Shown one piece after another: positions 1-5,687 of a stretch of 6,656 nucleotides of DNA; the first letter of the stretch is position 1, and each line of letters opens with the position of its first letter. The notes below the pieces were generated by a model that saw only the letters and a program-made list of their open reading frames with translations, ran no database searches and was not told the DNA's origin. The DNA is from Staphylococcaceae bacterium UBA6286 (lineage in GTDB: Bacteria; Bacillota; Bacilli; Staphylococcales; Staphylococcaceae). Where the stretch lies: positions 1 to 6,656 of the forward strand of contig DJUI01000047.1 of NCBI GenBank assembly GCA_002438305.1, read 5' to 3'. Both the position numbers and the translations under genes were made by a program.

Positions 1-28
1 TGGTCCTATAATCCTGTTTGAGGGCCAT
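1..28 (-). CDS. possible start of a downstream gene, partial at window edge
   Basis: On the minus strand an ATG at 28-26 opens a frame that reads MALKQDYRT before the window ends. It lies 19 bases after the galM stop codon, on the same strand, and no terminator hairpin separates the two, so it could be the next gene of a galM transcript. Against it, no clear Shine-Dalgarno sequence precedes the ATG. A competing plus-strand frame (bases 2-60, ending TGA at 58-60) is also open over the same stretch and would overlap the galM 3' end. Nine codons are too few to name a product or to choose between the two. Confidence 0.25.
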
Positions 29-47
29 GTTTGTGCTGTTAATGTCA

Positions 48-1049
48 TCACTCTACGCTGAACTTATAAATCGTTGCTGACTGGAATGTTTCTGAACCGA
101 TGATTCTTATCTCACCGAACTGCGGTTGATTGATGGCGTCCGGCAATACTTGTGTTTCTAGTGCAATACCGTAGCCGCTGCCGACATGGAAGCCATTTTG
201 TGCGGTAAAATCGACTCCCCCTGCTGAATAGACGATCACTGCAGGGCGGTCTGTCTGAATAGTGACTGTCCGTCCTGACTCCGGTTCACGAAGTCGAATT
301 CTATCGTCATCCTGCTTACCGTCCAGCACATAAGGTGTATCGAGTCCTTCGACAACAGGCCTTTCAGTGCTGTAATCTGTTTGTTCTTCAACATCGATTA
401 GTCGTCCTGTCGGTATCAGCTCATCATCAGTCTCCGCTATTTGATGACTATCTATGGTGAGCAGATGATTCATGATATCCCGCGTCATGCCGTTCAAGTT
501 GAAATACGTGTGGTTCGACGGATTGAACAATGTATCTTCATCAGTGACGGCCTGATAATGAACGGTCCACTCATTCGCGTCATTGATAGTATGAGTTACC
601 TGCACCCGCATATTGCCCGGGTAATGGTCGTCTTCAGACTTAAGTACTGTCGTCATGATCAACGCAATCTCATGACCGTTCTCATGGCGACTGATTTCTG
701 TCTCATAGACGCGGTAACTCATGCCGTGCGTCCCGCCGTGCAGATGGTGCGGTGGCATATTTTGTTGCAGCTGATACGTCTTACCCGCAAGCTCGAATGT
801 CCCGTGACTAATTCTTCCCGCCACTCTGCCAATCGTCATCCCAAAAAAGCCGCTGCTGTCGATATAATCTTGAGCGCTGTCAAAGCCGATGACAACATTA
901 TCTCGCTGTCCTTCTTTGTCCGGCATGTTAACACTGTGCAAAGTCGCTCCAAAATCAAGAAATGAGAACGCCATCGTGTCAGTGGTTATCGTATATTTTG
1001 TAATCACTTTCCCTTGATATTCATCAAAATGTTCAGTCGTTACTTTCAC
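48..1049 (-). CDS. galM: aldose 1-epimerase (mutarotase)
   Basis: This cytoplasmic enzyme interconverts the alpha and beta anomers of aldoses such as galactose and glucose, feeding the Leloir pathway or general hexose use. The 333-residue length fits the family. Family landmarks are in order: GRVAGRI (residues 74-80, with the conserved Arg79), HLHGG (about 102-106, with His104), NHTYFNL (179-185, with His180, the expected catalytic acid), LDTPYVL (about 236-242, with the sugar-binding Asp237) and ALETQVLPDAIN (about 296-307, with Glu298, the expected catalytic base). All five active-site positions known from GalM are therefore present. The start is GTG at 1049, supported by AAAGGAGG nine bases upstream; the nearby ATG at about 1056 is out of frame. 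No galK, galT or galE gene is visible beside it, so it looks like a stand-alone mutarotase. Which sugar it prefers cannot be told from sequence. Confidence 0.95.
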   Translation of the reverse strand: MKVTTEHFDEYQGKVITKYTITTDTMAFSFLDFGATLHSVNMPDKEGQRDNVVIGFDSAQDYIDSSGFFGMTIGRVAGRISHGTFELAGKTYQLQQNMPPHHLHGGTHGMSYRVYETEISRHENGHEIALIMTTVLKSEDDHYPGNMRVQVTHTINDANEWTVHYQAVTDEDTLFNPSNHTYFNLNGMTRDIMNHLLTIDSHQIAETDDELIPTGRLIDVEEQTDYSTERPVVEGLDTPYVLDGKQDDDRIRLREPESGRTVTIQTDRPAVIVYSAGGVDFTAQNGFHVGSGYGIALETQVLPDAINQPQFGEIRIIGSETFQSATIYKFSVE

Positions 1050-1058
1050 TGATCATCG

Positions 1059-1066
1059 CCTCCTTT
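1059..1066 (-). promoter_or_regulatory. Shine-Dalgarno site that fixes the galM GTG start
   Basis: The minus strand reads AAAGGAGG here, nine bases before GTG at 1049. It is the only strong ribosome site near the beginning of the frame, so it supports the GTG over any internal ATG. Confidence 0.8.
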
Positions 1067-1251
1067 CTCCTATTTACCCATATTCCACAGTGTTCAAAGA
1101 CGCCTATAACAGCTTAAAAAGTAAACATATAACTTATTTTTCTCTATGTTAATAATTCAATATTATGGAAATTAACTATTGTGAAATACATTATTGATTA
1201 TTTAAAATAAATAAAAAGTTGTGCAACAGCCTATACATTATGTCCATTATC

Positions 1252-1271
1252 AATAAAATAATTGTTTTATT
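1252..1271. repeat. AT-rich inverted repeat upstream of the 1339 gene
   Basis: Arms AATAAAA (1252-1258) and TTTTATT (1265-1271) are perfectly complementary. With the central bases, 18 of 20 positions are symmetric about 1261/1262. It lies just upstream of the -10 boxes at 1298-1308, where an operator or an AT-rich upstream element could sit. The whole 1067-1338 interval is very AT-rich, so chance symmetry is a real possibility. Nothing else in the interval looks like a gene or RNA. Confidence 0.3.
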
Positions 1272-1297
1272 ACAATACTTTTAGTGATAAGCTTAAA

Positions 1298-1308
1298 TAT
1301 AATATAAT
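1298..1308 (+). promoter_or_regulatory. -10 region for the gene at 1339
   Basis: Two overlapping TATAAT hexamers (1298-1303 and 1303-1308) lie 30-40 bases before the start codon. No good TTGACA-like -35 box is found at 16-18 bases upstream (the candidates are ATACTT and TTTAGT), so promoter strength is uncertain. Confidence 0.5.
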
Positions 1309-1338
1309 AGAAGCGATTATAGTCAGGAGGGAACCTTA

Positions 1339-1623
1339 ATGAGAATGCAGCGTGAATATGAAATATTCGATTACCTCGGTAATCGCTGGGTATGTTCCAT
1401 CCATAATAATGACGATTATAGAGATGCCCCTGCGTTCATGCGTTTACGCTGTCGCACGTTAGGGTTCGACAGGATTATGGATACATTAAACGATGACCAG
1501 ACATTGCTCAGAGTGCTGAAGTTCATTACTACCTACCATAATTCTGCATCAGATGATAAGAAACATCCGATCACCATTGCTCATGACACTATTATTCATA
1601 TGAATGACGACATTATCGTTTAA
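1339..1623 (+). CDS. small hypothetical protein, 94 aa
   Basis: I do not recognise this family. The gene is well supported: GGAGG at 1326-1330 lies eight bases before the ATG, consensus -10 boxes lie upstream, and a strong terminator follows the stop directly. The product is soluble, with no signal peptide or membrane segment. It begins with a Tyr/Phe-rich, strand-like part (residues 5-22, containing FDYLGNRWVCS). A central part rich in Arg and Leu follows (33-63, RLRCRTLGFDRIMDTL), then a His/Asp-rich end (72-94). The two cysteines, Cys19 and Cys38, are not arranged as a known metal motif. It is transcribed alone, converging on the membrane-protein gene at 1667. Function unknown. Confidence 0.75.
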   Translation: MRMQREYEIFDYLGNRWVCSIHNNDDYRDAPAFMRLRCRTLGFDRIMDTLNDDQTLLRVLKFITTYHNSASDDKKHPITIAHDTIIHMNDDIIV

Positions 1624-1625
1624 CA

Positions 1626-1665
1626 AACAACGCACCGCTCTGAATGTACAGAGCGGCGCGTTGTT
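1626..1665. terminator. bidirectional terminator between the 1339 and 1667 genes
   Basis: A 17-bp stem (1626-1642 with 1649-1665) has one A/C mismatch at 1634/1657 and a six-base loop, AATGTA. The inner eight pairs (CCGCTCTG/CAGAGCGG) are GC-rich. A T-rich run follows on the plus strand, and TTGTTTGTT follows on the minus strand. It starts three bases after the plus-strand stop and ends one base from the minus-strand stop codon, so it can serve both convergent genes. Confidence 0.85.
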
Positions 1666-1666
1666 G

Positions 1667-1960
1667 TTATCTTAAGGCAGGAAACAGCAGTATAGACAAA
1701 AAGAGCATCAGCATCACAGCAATGCTGATGTAACCGAAGCGACGGTCGGCTTCAGTCAATGTCACGTGCTGCGTTTCTTTGACCTGTCTTCTGTATTTGC
1801 TGTTTTTAATGCGGTTCACGACGACAAGCACCAGCATGAGGATCATGAACGCCATCATATATGGCGATTCCCAGCCTGCAAATTTCAAGGACAGTACAAG
1901 GACGGTGCTGAGCAGCAGCGCCACGATATTTGAATAGTCCAGTATCGTTAAAAATTTCAT
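1667..1960 (-). CDS. small membrane protein, three predicted membrane segments
   Basis: No family is recognised. The protein is strongly hydrophobic, with three probable membrane helices: one near the N-terminus (VALLLSTVLVLSL), one in the middle (YMMAFMILMLVLVVV) and one at the C-terminus (ISIAVMLMLFLSILLF). A basic, polar loop of about 28 residues (containing NRIKNSKYRRQ) separates the second and third; by the positive-inside rule this loop is probably cytoplasmic. The frame can be opened at a GTG at 1969 (100 aa), but that GTG overlaps the only good ribosome site. GGAG at 1972-1969 lies eight bases before ATG at 1960, so the 97-aa form beginning MKFLTIL is preferred. The gene is divergent from the helix-turn-helix gene at 2155 and convergent with the 1339 gene. 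Confidence 0.75.
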   Translation of the reverse strand: MKFLTILDYSNIVALLLSTVLVLSLKFAGWESPYMMAFMILMLVLVVVNRIKNSKYRRQVKETQHVTLTEADRRFGYISIAVMLMLFLSILLFPALR

Positions 1961-1968
1961 TGATTCCA

Positions 1969-1972
1969 CTCC
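1969..1972 (-). promoter_or_regulatory. Shine-Dalgarno site deciding the start of the 1667-1960 gene
   Basis: The minus strand reads GGAG here, with eight bases (TGGAATCA) before ATG at 1960. The alternative GTG at 1969 overlaps this motif and has no comparable site of its own. Confidence 0.6.
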
Positions 1973-1992
1973 ATCTCACTGACTTAACTATT

Positions 1993-2023
1993 AGTATACG
2001 TCATTCAGTCGGTCAATTGATAA
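1993..2023 (-). promoter_or_regulatory. weak promoter candidate for the membrane-protein gene at 1960
   Basis: On the minus strand, TATACT (1998-1993) is a good -10 box. TTATCA (2023-2018) lies 19 bases upstream, which is long. TTGACC (2016-2011) is a better -35 box but is only 12 bases away. The -10 is plausible; the -35 assignment is unsure. Confidence 0.35.
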
Positions 2024-2086
2024 CATCTGTTCATTTTTATGCATTAAAACATCTATAATATTCAAATTCCAAATAACGTCAATTTT

Positions 2087-2109
2087 TAATAGCGGAGTAA
2101 TAGCGCTAT
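2087..2109. repeat. operator-like direct repeat and palindrome upstream of the 2155 HTH gene
   Basis: TAATAGCG occurs twice (2087-2094 and 2098-2105), 11 bases apart, about one helical turn. The second copy runs into the perfect 10-bp palindrome ATAGCGCTAT (2100-2109). The element stands alone in an otherwise AT-rich 174-base divergent spacer, 46 bases before the helix-turn-helix gene. This arrangement is typical of a regulator binding site, possibly for autoregulation. No well-formed promoter for the 2155 gene was identified. Confidence 0.4.
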
Positions 2110-2154
2110 ATGATTAAATTTAATTAACAAGTGATATGAAAAGAGCGTGAGATA

Positions 2155-2385
2155 ATGATGTATCCTCAATTGACTAACTTCAAATATGTCGTCAATGCCT
2201 GTACACTTCTCGGTAAGTTACGCGTACTCGCTGGTTATTCTATCGCTGAAGCGGCTGACTATGCAGAGCTGACTGAACGTGAACTCGTTGACATGGAATC
2301 AGGTGTGAATCCTGCTGTTGATTTTAATTTAATTGAATCTTTGTGCCAGTTGTACGGTGTAGACGTCAACAAAGTAGTGGCATAA
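2155..2385 (+). CDS. small XRE-type helix-turn-helix protein, 76 aa
   Basis: The product is almost entirely one Cro/C1-like DNA-binding domain. The first helix is at about 18-27 (LLGKLRVLAG), the second at 29-36 (SIAEAADY), the recognition helix at 40-49 (TERELVDMES, followed by Gly50) and a fourth at 57-67 (FNLIESLCQLY). The pattern 'GYS..EAA..AELTE.EL..MESG' matches the family order, but the usual Arg/Gln/Ser contacts of the recognition helix are replaced by acidic residues, so DNA binding may be weak or specialised. There is no sensor domain. Two ATGs (2155 and 2158) are possible; the ribosome site is poor (AAGAG or GTGAG). The gene converges on a small membrane-protein gene and is divergent from another, so a regulator-membrane partner relation is possible but unproven. 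Confidence 0.75.
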   Translation: MMYPQLTNFKYVVNACTLLGKLRVLAGYSIAEAADYAELTERELVDMESGVNPAVDFNLIESLCQLYGVDVNKVVA

Positions 2386-2420
2386 AAAAGCTGGGCTCAA
2401 ACGATGAGCCCAGCTTTTTT
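2384..2420. terminator. strong bidirectional terminator between the 2155 and 2420 genes
   Basis: A perfect stem of 16 bp (2384-2399 with 2405-2420) has a GC-rich core GCTGGGCTCA/TGAGCCCAGC and a five-base loop, AACGA. A run of seven T follows the core on the plus strand and six T on the minus strand. The hairpin includes the last two bases of the plus-strand stop codon and the last base of the minus-strand stop codon. Confidence 0.95.
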
Positions 2421-2680
2421 TAGCCTGCATATAACATCATAAAGAGAATCAGGATGATGGCGTCAAAAATGTGACGCGCCCGGTTCTCTCTCAGACGATT
2501 AGTGTCGAGACTATCCAACAGCCCTACGATTAACAGAGCAGCGAGGGTCAGAATGATATATAATCCAATTTCGACTGATGTAAACCATCGCGCTAAAATC
2601 ATAATGATAACAGCGATGTTAAGGATGCGGTAGATGGAACCCCACATAATTTTTGGTCTATTTCTTGTTTCTTTATTCAT
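2420..2680 (-). CDS. small membrane protein, three predicted membrane segments
   Basis: The family is not recognised. After a short basic N-terminus (MNKETRNRPK) come three hydrophobic helices at about residues 16-33 (ILNIAVIIMILARWF), 37-56 (EIGLYIILTLAALLIVGLL) and 69-85 (IFDAIILILFMMLYAG). A charged loop with several Arg (NRLRENRARH, about 61-70) lies between the second and third. AAGGAG at 2692-2687 stands six bases before ATG at 2680, a good start. It lies 79 bases after the peroxidase gene on the same strand with no hairpin between, so some read-through from the peroxidase gene is possible; it also has a possible promoter of its own. Its size and layout resemble the protein at 1667-1960, but I see no convincing sequence similarity between them. 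Confidence 0.75.
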   Translation of the reverse strand: MNKETRNRPKIMWGSIYRILNIAVIIMILARWFTSVEIGLYIILTLAALLIVGLLDSLDTNRLRENRARHIFDAIILILFMMLYAG

Positions 2681-2715
2681 TTAAATCTCCTTCGTGTTGC
2701 ATATACTTATCTACT

Positions 2716-2744
2716 AGTGTACACGGATTCGGAGATAATGATAA
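2716..2744 (-). promoter_or_regulatory. possible promoter for the membrane-protein gene at 2680
   Basis: On the minus strand, TTATCA (2744-2739) and TACACT (2721-2716) are separated by exactly 17 bases. Each matches four of six consensus positions, so it is plausible but weak. Confidence 0.4.
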
Positions 2745-2759
2745 GCAAATCGGCTTGTA

Positions 2760-3239
2760 TCAGGCTTCCAGATATTTTTCAATATCCCCTTTTAATTTTT
2801 CAGGTTCTGTTTGAGGCGCATAGCGGGCGATGACATTTCCTTCTTTGTCCACGAGAAACTTAGTGAAGTTCCATTTAATCGCGCTGCCGAGCATCCCTTT
2901 CGTTTCGTCTTTCAAGTATTTGAAGAGCGGATTCGTGTCGCTGCCGTTGACGTTGATCTTCTCGTGCATCGGGAACGTGACACCATAGTTCAGACGGCAG
3001 GCAGCCTCCGCTTCCTCAGCAGATCCCGGTTCCTGATTCGCAAACTGATTGCACGGGAATCCAAGCACCATCAGCCCGCGATCCTTATATTCCTGGTACA
3101 GTTTCTCAAGACCGTCAAACTGACCGCTCAAGCCGCATTTACTTGCTGTGTTGACGATCAATAATACTTGTCCTTTATATTTATCGAGTTGATAAGTTTC
3201 GTTCTTGCTGTCTGTCGCTTCAAATTGATACACTGACAT
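2760..3239 (-). CDS. bsaA: glutathione peroxidase homologue, thioredoxin-dependent type
   Basis: This cytoplasmic thiol peroxidase reduces hydrogen peroxide and organic hydroperoxides. The 159-residue length and thioredoxin-like fold fit the family throughout. The catalytic tetrad is complete: Cys35 in NTASKCG, Gln69 in NQEPG, and Trp123-Asn124 in KWNFTKF. The family block LGFPCNQF (59-66) is present. Cys81 in ACRLNYGVTFP matches the resolving cysteine of yeast Gpx3, so the enzyme should form a Cys35-Cys81 disulfide recycled by thioredoxin rather than glutathione; this is family knowledge, not shown here. Cysteine replaces selenocysteine, as in most bacteria. GGAG at 3251-3248 lies eight bases before the ATG, and a TATAAT box lies upstream. 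I see no complete PerR box at the promoter. The symbol follows staphylococcal usage. Confidence 0.95.
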   Translation of the reverse strand: MSVYQFEATDSKNETYQLDKYKGQVLLIVNTASKCGLSGQFDGLEKLYQEYKDRGLMVLGFPCNQFANQEPGSAEEAEAACRLNYGVTFPMHEKINVNGSDTNPLFKYLKDETKGMLGSAIKWNFTKFLVDKEGNVIARYAPQTEPEKLKGDIEKYLEA

Positions 3240-3280
3240 ATAAATCTCTCCTCTTTTTGAGCACTGATAATTACAAACTC

Positions 3281-3286
3281 ATTATA
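3281..3286 (-). promoter_or_regulatory. -10 box of the peroxidase gene
   Basis: The minus strand reads a perfect TATAAT, 42 bases before the start codon. The -35 region is weak (best TTATTA with an 18-base spacer), which may mean activator dependence or a modest promoter. Confidence 0.55.
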
Positions 3287-3333
3287 GCAATTAAATGATA
3301 GGAGTAATAATATATTGATTAAGAGGTAATGAA

Positions 3334-3357
3334 AACCCCGTGCAGATGCACGGGGTT
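3334..3357 (-). terminator. terminator of the transporter-enzyme operon
   Basis: A perfect 10-bp stem, AACCCCGTGC with GCACGGGGTT, has a four-base loop (AGAT on the plus strand) and is followed by TTC on the minus strand, making TTTTC after the GGGG. The minus-strand stop codon at 3358-3356 overlaps the first two bases of the hairpin. The stem is identical to that at 6245-6272. Confidence 0.85.
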
Positions 3358-4297
3358 ATTGCATGAGCTTGTAGGCACCAACACCTACTGCCAAGTCGTA
3401 ATAAGAAGCTCCTACAGATTTGAATATAGTGATGTCATTGATATGTTGTCTTGAAACTTGCTGAGAAATAAGATCAGTTAATGAGAGGGCTTCATTCCAG
3501 TTGAATCGTCCTAACGCTTCTGCTTCTATAAATTCTCCTGCTTCATATTTTGCACCTTCCCAATCATCAAGAACAATGAGATCTGCAGCAGCAATCGTAT
3601 CAACATTAATTTCACGCATGGATGGCAAGTAAGAACCAAGACCATTAATGTGCGTGCCTTGCTTAACCGCACGATGATCAAAAACCGCTTCATGTGATTT
3701 AGTCGCACAATTAATAATATCAGCCTGTGCTGTTAATTGATTGACTTCTGATACTACTTCAATATCGGCGTCGATGGCTGCTGACCGCAACTGCTCTGCA
3801 AATAATTGTGCTTTCTCCATGGTCCGATTATATAACAGTATCTTCTTTACAGTTCTCACTGCGAGCACACCTAATAATTGTTCAAAAGCCATTCCCCCCG
3901 TCCCTATGACACCTACAACTTCAGCGTCCTGCCGGGCAAGCGAATCTGTTGCTATACCGGTTATTGCTCCTGTTCTTAGTCGCGTCAAATAGCTTGCATC
4001 CAGCGTTGCAACATGTTTACCTGTCTTTAACTCTGATAGTATTGACACTGCTTGAGAAGTTGACAATCCTTTGTCAGGGTTACCGGGAAATATGGAAATG
4101 ATCTTAATCAGCGAAAAATTTTCTTTCAAATCCACACACGGCATATAGAGCATCGTGTTACCATCTGATTCAATCACTATTCTTTCTTCTGTTTTTATTT
4201 TGCCCGCTACTAAAGACATCAACGTCTCTTTCACATCTTTTATTGCATGCGTCATATGGTAATGATCCATGATTTCTTGTTCTGACATGAACTTCAT
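3356..4297 (-). CDS. ornithine cyclodeaminase / mu-crystallin family oxidoreductase
   Basis: This is a cytoplasmic NAD(P)-linked enzyme. The family includes ornithine cyclodeaminase, pyrroline-2-carboxylate and other ketimine reductases, an archaeal-type alanine dehydrogenase, and SbnB. The 313-residue length is typical. Landmarks: Lys65 in SLIKIIS, which corresponds to the conserved active-site Lys; Arg108 in RLRTGAITG; the dinucleotide motif GTGGMA at 132-137 followed by the strand end LLYNRT (Asn-Arg there favours NADP(H)); LDDWEGAKYEAGE near 243-255, with the family's acidic residue; and FKSVG near 292-296. The start ATG has AGGAG seven bases upstream, overlapping the transporter stop codon; the gap is 10 bases, so the two are translationally close and surely one operon. 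Exact substrate is not determinable: an imino acid reductase or an amino acid dehydrogenase fits as well as a true cyclodeaminase. Confidence 0.9.
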   Translation of the reverse strand: MKFMSEQEIMDHYHMTHAIKDVKETLMSLVAGKIKTEERIVIESDGNTMLYMPCVDLKENFSLIKIISIFPGNPDKGLSTSQAVSILSELKTGKHVATLDASYLTRLRTGAITGIATDSLARQDAEVVGVIGTGGMAFEQLLGVLAVRTVKKILLYNRTMEKAQLFAEQLRSAAIDADIEVVSEVNQLTAQADIINCATKSHEAVFDHRAVKQGTHINGLGSYLPSMREINVDTIAAADLIVLDDWEGAKYEAGEFIEAEALGRFNWNEALSLTDLISQQVSRQHINDITIFKSVGASYYDLAVGVGAYKLMQ

Positions 4298-4307
4298 ATC
4301 GTCACTC

Positions 4308-5591
4308 CTAGTGATTAGTCGTATCGCTTTGTTTGTTCTCTTTGATTGTCGCGACAGAAGCTATTGAAATGATGGCAACAACAATGATATAGACCGCAAC
4401 TGGAATCCACGAGCCCTTAAACTGTTCCATTAAATAAGTTGCTATCAGTGGAGCTGTCCCCCCTGCTAATGCTGCGCCCAGCTGATAGCCTAATGTGACA
4501 CCAGTATATCTGACTTCTTTTGAGAACACTTCTGAAAACATCGTTCCAAGAACTGCTGTAATAGGTGACCAGATGACGCTCAAGCCGATGATTGTACCTA
4601 TTAATAAGGCAGCAACATTACCTTGATTGATGATGAGAAAATAAGGAAATGCGAATGCAATCATGCCGAATGCACCCATCATATAGAGCTTCTTGCGGCC
4701 CACTCTGTCACTTAATGAACCGTAAATCGGAATTAACAGCGTCGTTAAAATGGCAGCAGTCAAGACGACCAGCATGACTGAGTCAAAGTGAATATTCAAT
4801 GTGTTTGTCGCATAACCTACTACAAATGTTCCAAAGATATAGAATGGTGCTGTCTCAATAAATTTTGCACCAGTTGTTACCAGCACTTCTTTCCAGTGAT
4901 ATTTAAATGTATCTACCAGCGGTACTCGAGGAACTTTTCCTGATTCCAGTGTCTCTCTGAATTCAGGTGTTTCATCTAAACCTTTACGAATCCATAGACC
5001 AAATGCAACAAGAATACCACTGAATATAAATGGAAGTCTCCAGCCGAAACTTGCAAATTGTTCTTCAGACAATAATGTTGTCATTAAATAAAAAGATAAA
5101 GAGCCAAGTACCATTCCAATAGTGACACCCATTTGAGGAACGCTGCCGAAAAAGCCCCTTTTCTCTTCCGGCGCGTACTCAGTAGCGAGCAGCAATGCGC
5201 CTCCCCACTCTCCACCGATGCCGAGCCCTTGAACCAATCGACATAATAATAGAAGTAACGGCGCCCAGATCCCTATTTGTGAATAGTTAGGCAGCAGTCC
5301 AATGACGACTGTTGCTATACCCATCAATGTCAATGTAAGCACTAAAGTTTGTTTGCGGCCTACTCTGTCACCAATATGAGCAAATACAATGCCGCCAAAC
5401 GGACGGATGAAAAATGATAACGCCAATCCAAAATAGGCGATCATTGTTGAGACCGCAGGATCATCAGTGACGAAAAACTGCGTATTGAAGATAATGCTCG
5501 CTACTGATGCATACAAGAAGAAATCAAACCATTCGATAGATGACCCGACTAAACTTGCAGTTAATACTTTTCTTTGTAACCTTTTGTCCAT
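4308..5591 (-). CDS. MHS-family metabolite:H+ symporter (major facilitator superfamily)
   Basis: This is a 12-helix inner-membrane secondary transporter. The metabolite:H+ symporter family includes ProP (proline/betaine), KgtP (2-oxoglutarate), citrate, dicarboxylate and shikimate carriers. Signatures: GSSIEWFDFFLYA in helix 1 (Glu, Trp and Asp conserved in MHS), FIRPFGG in helix 2, GDRVGRK in the loop after helix 2 and its second-half copy SDRVGRKK near residue 300, and RLVQGLGIGGEWGGA in helix 4. All are intact and the length (427 aa) is normal. A GTG at 5600 would add three residues, but it lies within the ribosome site; AAAGGGG at 5606-5600 is eight bases before ATG at 5591, which is preferred. 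It is the first gene of a two-gene operon with the enzyme at 3356-4297 and probably imports that enzyme's substrate or a precursor. Substrate unknown. Confidence 0.92.
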   Translation of the reverse strand: MDKRLQRKVLTASLVGSSIEWFDFFLYASVASIIFNTQFFVTDDPAVSTMIAYFGLALSFFIRPFGGIVFAHIGDRVGRKQTLVLTLTLMGIATVVIGLLPNYSQIGIWAPLLLLLCRLVQGLGIGGEWGGALLLATEYAPEEKRGFFGSVPQMGVTIGMVLGSLSFYLMTTLLSEEQFASFGWRLPFIFSGILVAFGLWIRKGLDETPEFRETLESGKVPRVPLVDTFKYHWKEVLVTTGAKFIETAPFYIFGTFVVGYATNTLNIHFDSVMLVVLTAAILTTLLIPIYGSLSDRVGRKKLYMMGAFGMIAFAFPYFLIINQGNVAALLIGTIIGLSVIWSPITAVLGTMFSEVFSKEVRYTGVTLGYQLGAALAGGTAPLIATYLMEQFKGSWIPVAVYIIVVAIISIASVATIKENKQSDTTNH

Positions 5592-5595
5592 ATAC

Positions 5596-5611
5596 AACAC
5601 CCCTTTGTGTT
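5596..5611 (-). promoter_or_regulatory. Shine-Dalgarno site of the transporter gene, in a small hairpin loop
   Basis: The minus strand reads AACAC-AAAGGG-GTGTT: five complementary bases flank a six-base loop that contains most of the ribosome site. AAAGGGG (5606-5600) lies eight bases before ATG at 5591. The site decides the start over the overlapping GTG at 5600. The hairpin is short and its effect on translation is unknown. Confidence 0.5.
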
Positions 5612-5620
5612 AACTTTAAA

Positions 5621-5639
5621 ATTTAAGTATTACTTAAAT
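5621..5639. promoter_or_regulatory. 19-bp palindromic operator at the transporter operon promoter
   Basis: ATTTAAGTA-T-TACTTAAAT is a perfect inverted repeat of nine bases around a single central T (5630). It overlaps the last two bases of the minus-strand -10 box and covers the expected transcription start near 5631, a classic place for a repressor. A second pair, GTTAA (5609-5613) and TTAAC (5647-5651), is symmetric about the same base. The likely binder is the XRE-cupin protein encoded divergently at 5737; this is inference from position. Confidence 0.7.
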
Positions 5640-5666
5640 AATAGTTTTAACTGAATTTTCTGTCAA
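5638..5666 (-). promoter_or_regulatory. strong sigma-A promoter of the transporter-enzyme operon
   Basis: On the minus strand, a perfect TTGACA (5666-5661), a 17-base spacer and TATTAT (5643-5638) give the best promoter in the window. The predicted leader is about 40 bases. Such a strong promoter, covered by a palindrome, suggests repression as the main control. Confidence 0.85.
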
Positions 5667-5687
5667 CTATATTTTTTCAGCTCATCT

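Noticed and set aside
2..60. Open plus-strand frame at the left edge, ending TGA at 58-60, as the end of a convergent gene
   Set aside because: Nineteen codons without any recognisable motif, and it would overlap the galM 3' end by 13 bases. The minus-strand alternative over the same bases is equally possible, so no firm call is made.
441..965. 174-codon plus-strand open frame opposite galM
   Set aside because: It lies wholly antisense to a gene with all catalytic motifs intact, lacks a ribosome site, and its translation has no protein-like features. It is a shadow of galM codon structure.
1209..1235. GTTGTGCAAC as a Rex-like or other regulator site
   Set aside because: Only four-base arms around two bases; it does not match the longer TTGTGAA...TTCACAA Rex pattern and is far from the nearest start codons.
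2733..2745. GATAATGATAAGC as a Fur or PerR box near the peroxidase gene
   Set aside because: Only two adjacent GATAAT-like hexamers match; the opposite-facing half of the box is missing. The site is downstream of the peroxidase gene rather than at its promoter.
2811..3164. 117-codon plus-strand open frame opposite the peroxidase gene
   Set aside because: It is antisense to a complete peroxidase with its catalytic tetrad; no supporting ribosome site or recognisable domain.
3526..3992. Short frames of 60 codons (minus) and 83 codons (plus) inside the OCD-family gene
   Set aside because: Both lie within the reading frame of a well-supported enzyme gene and have no start signals of their own.
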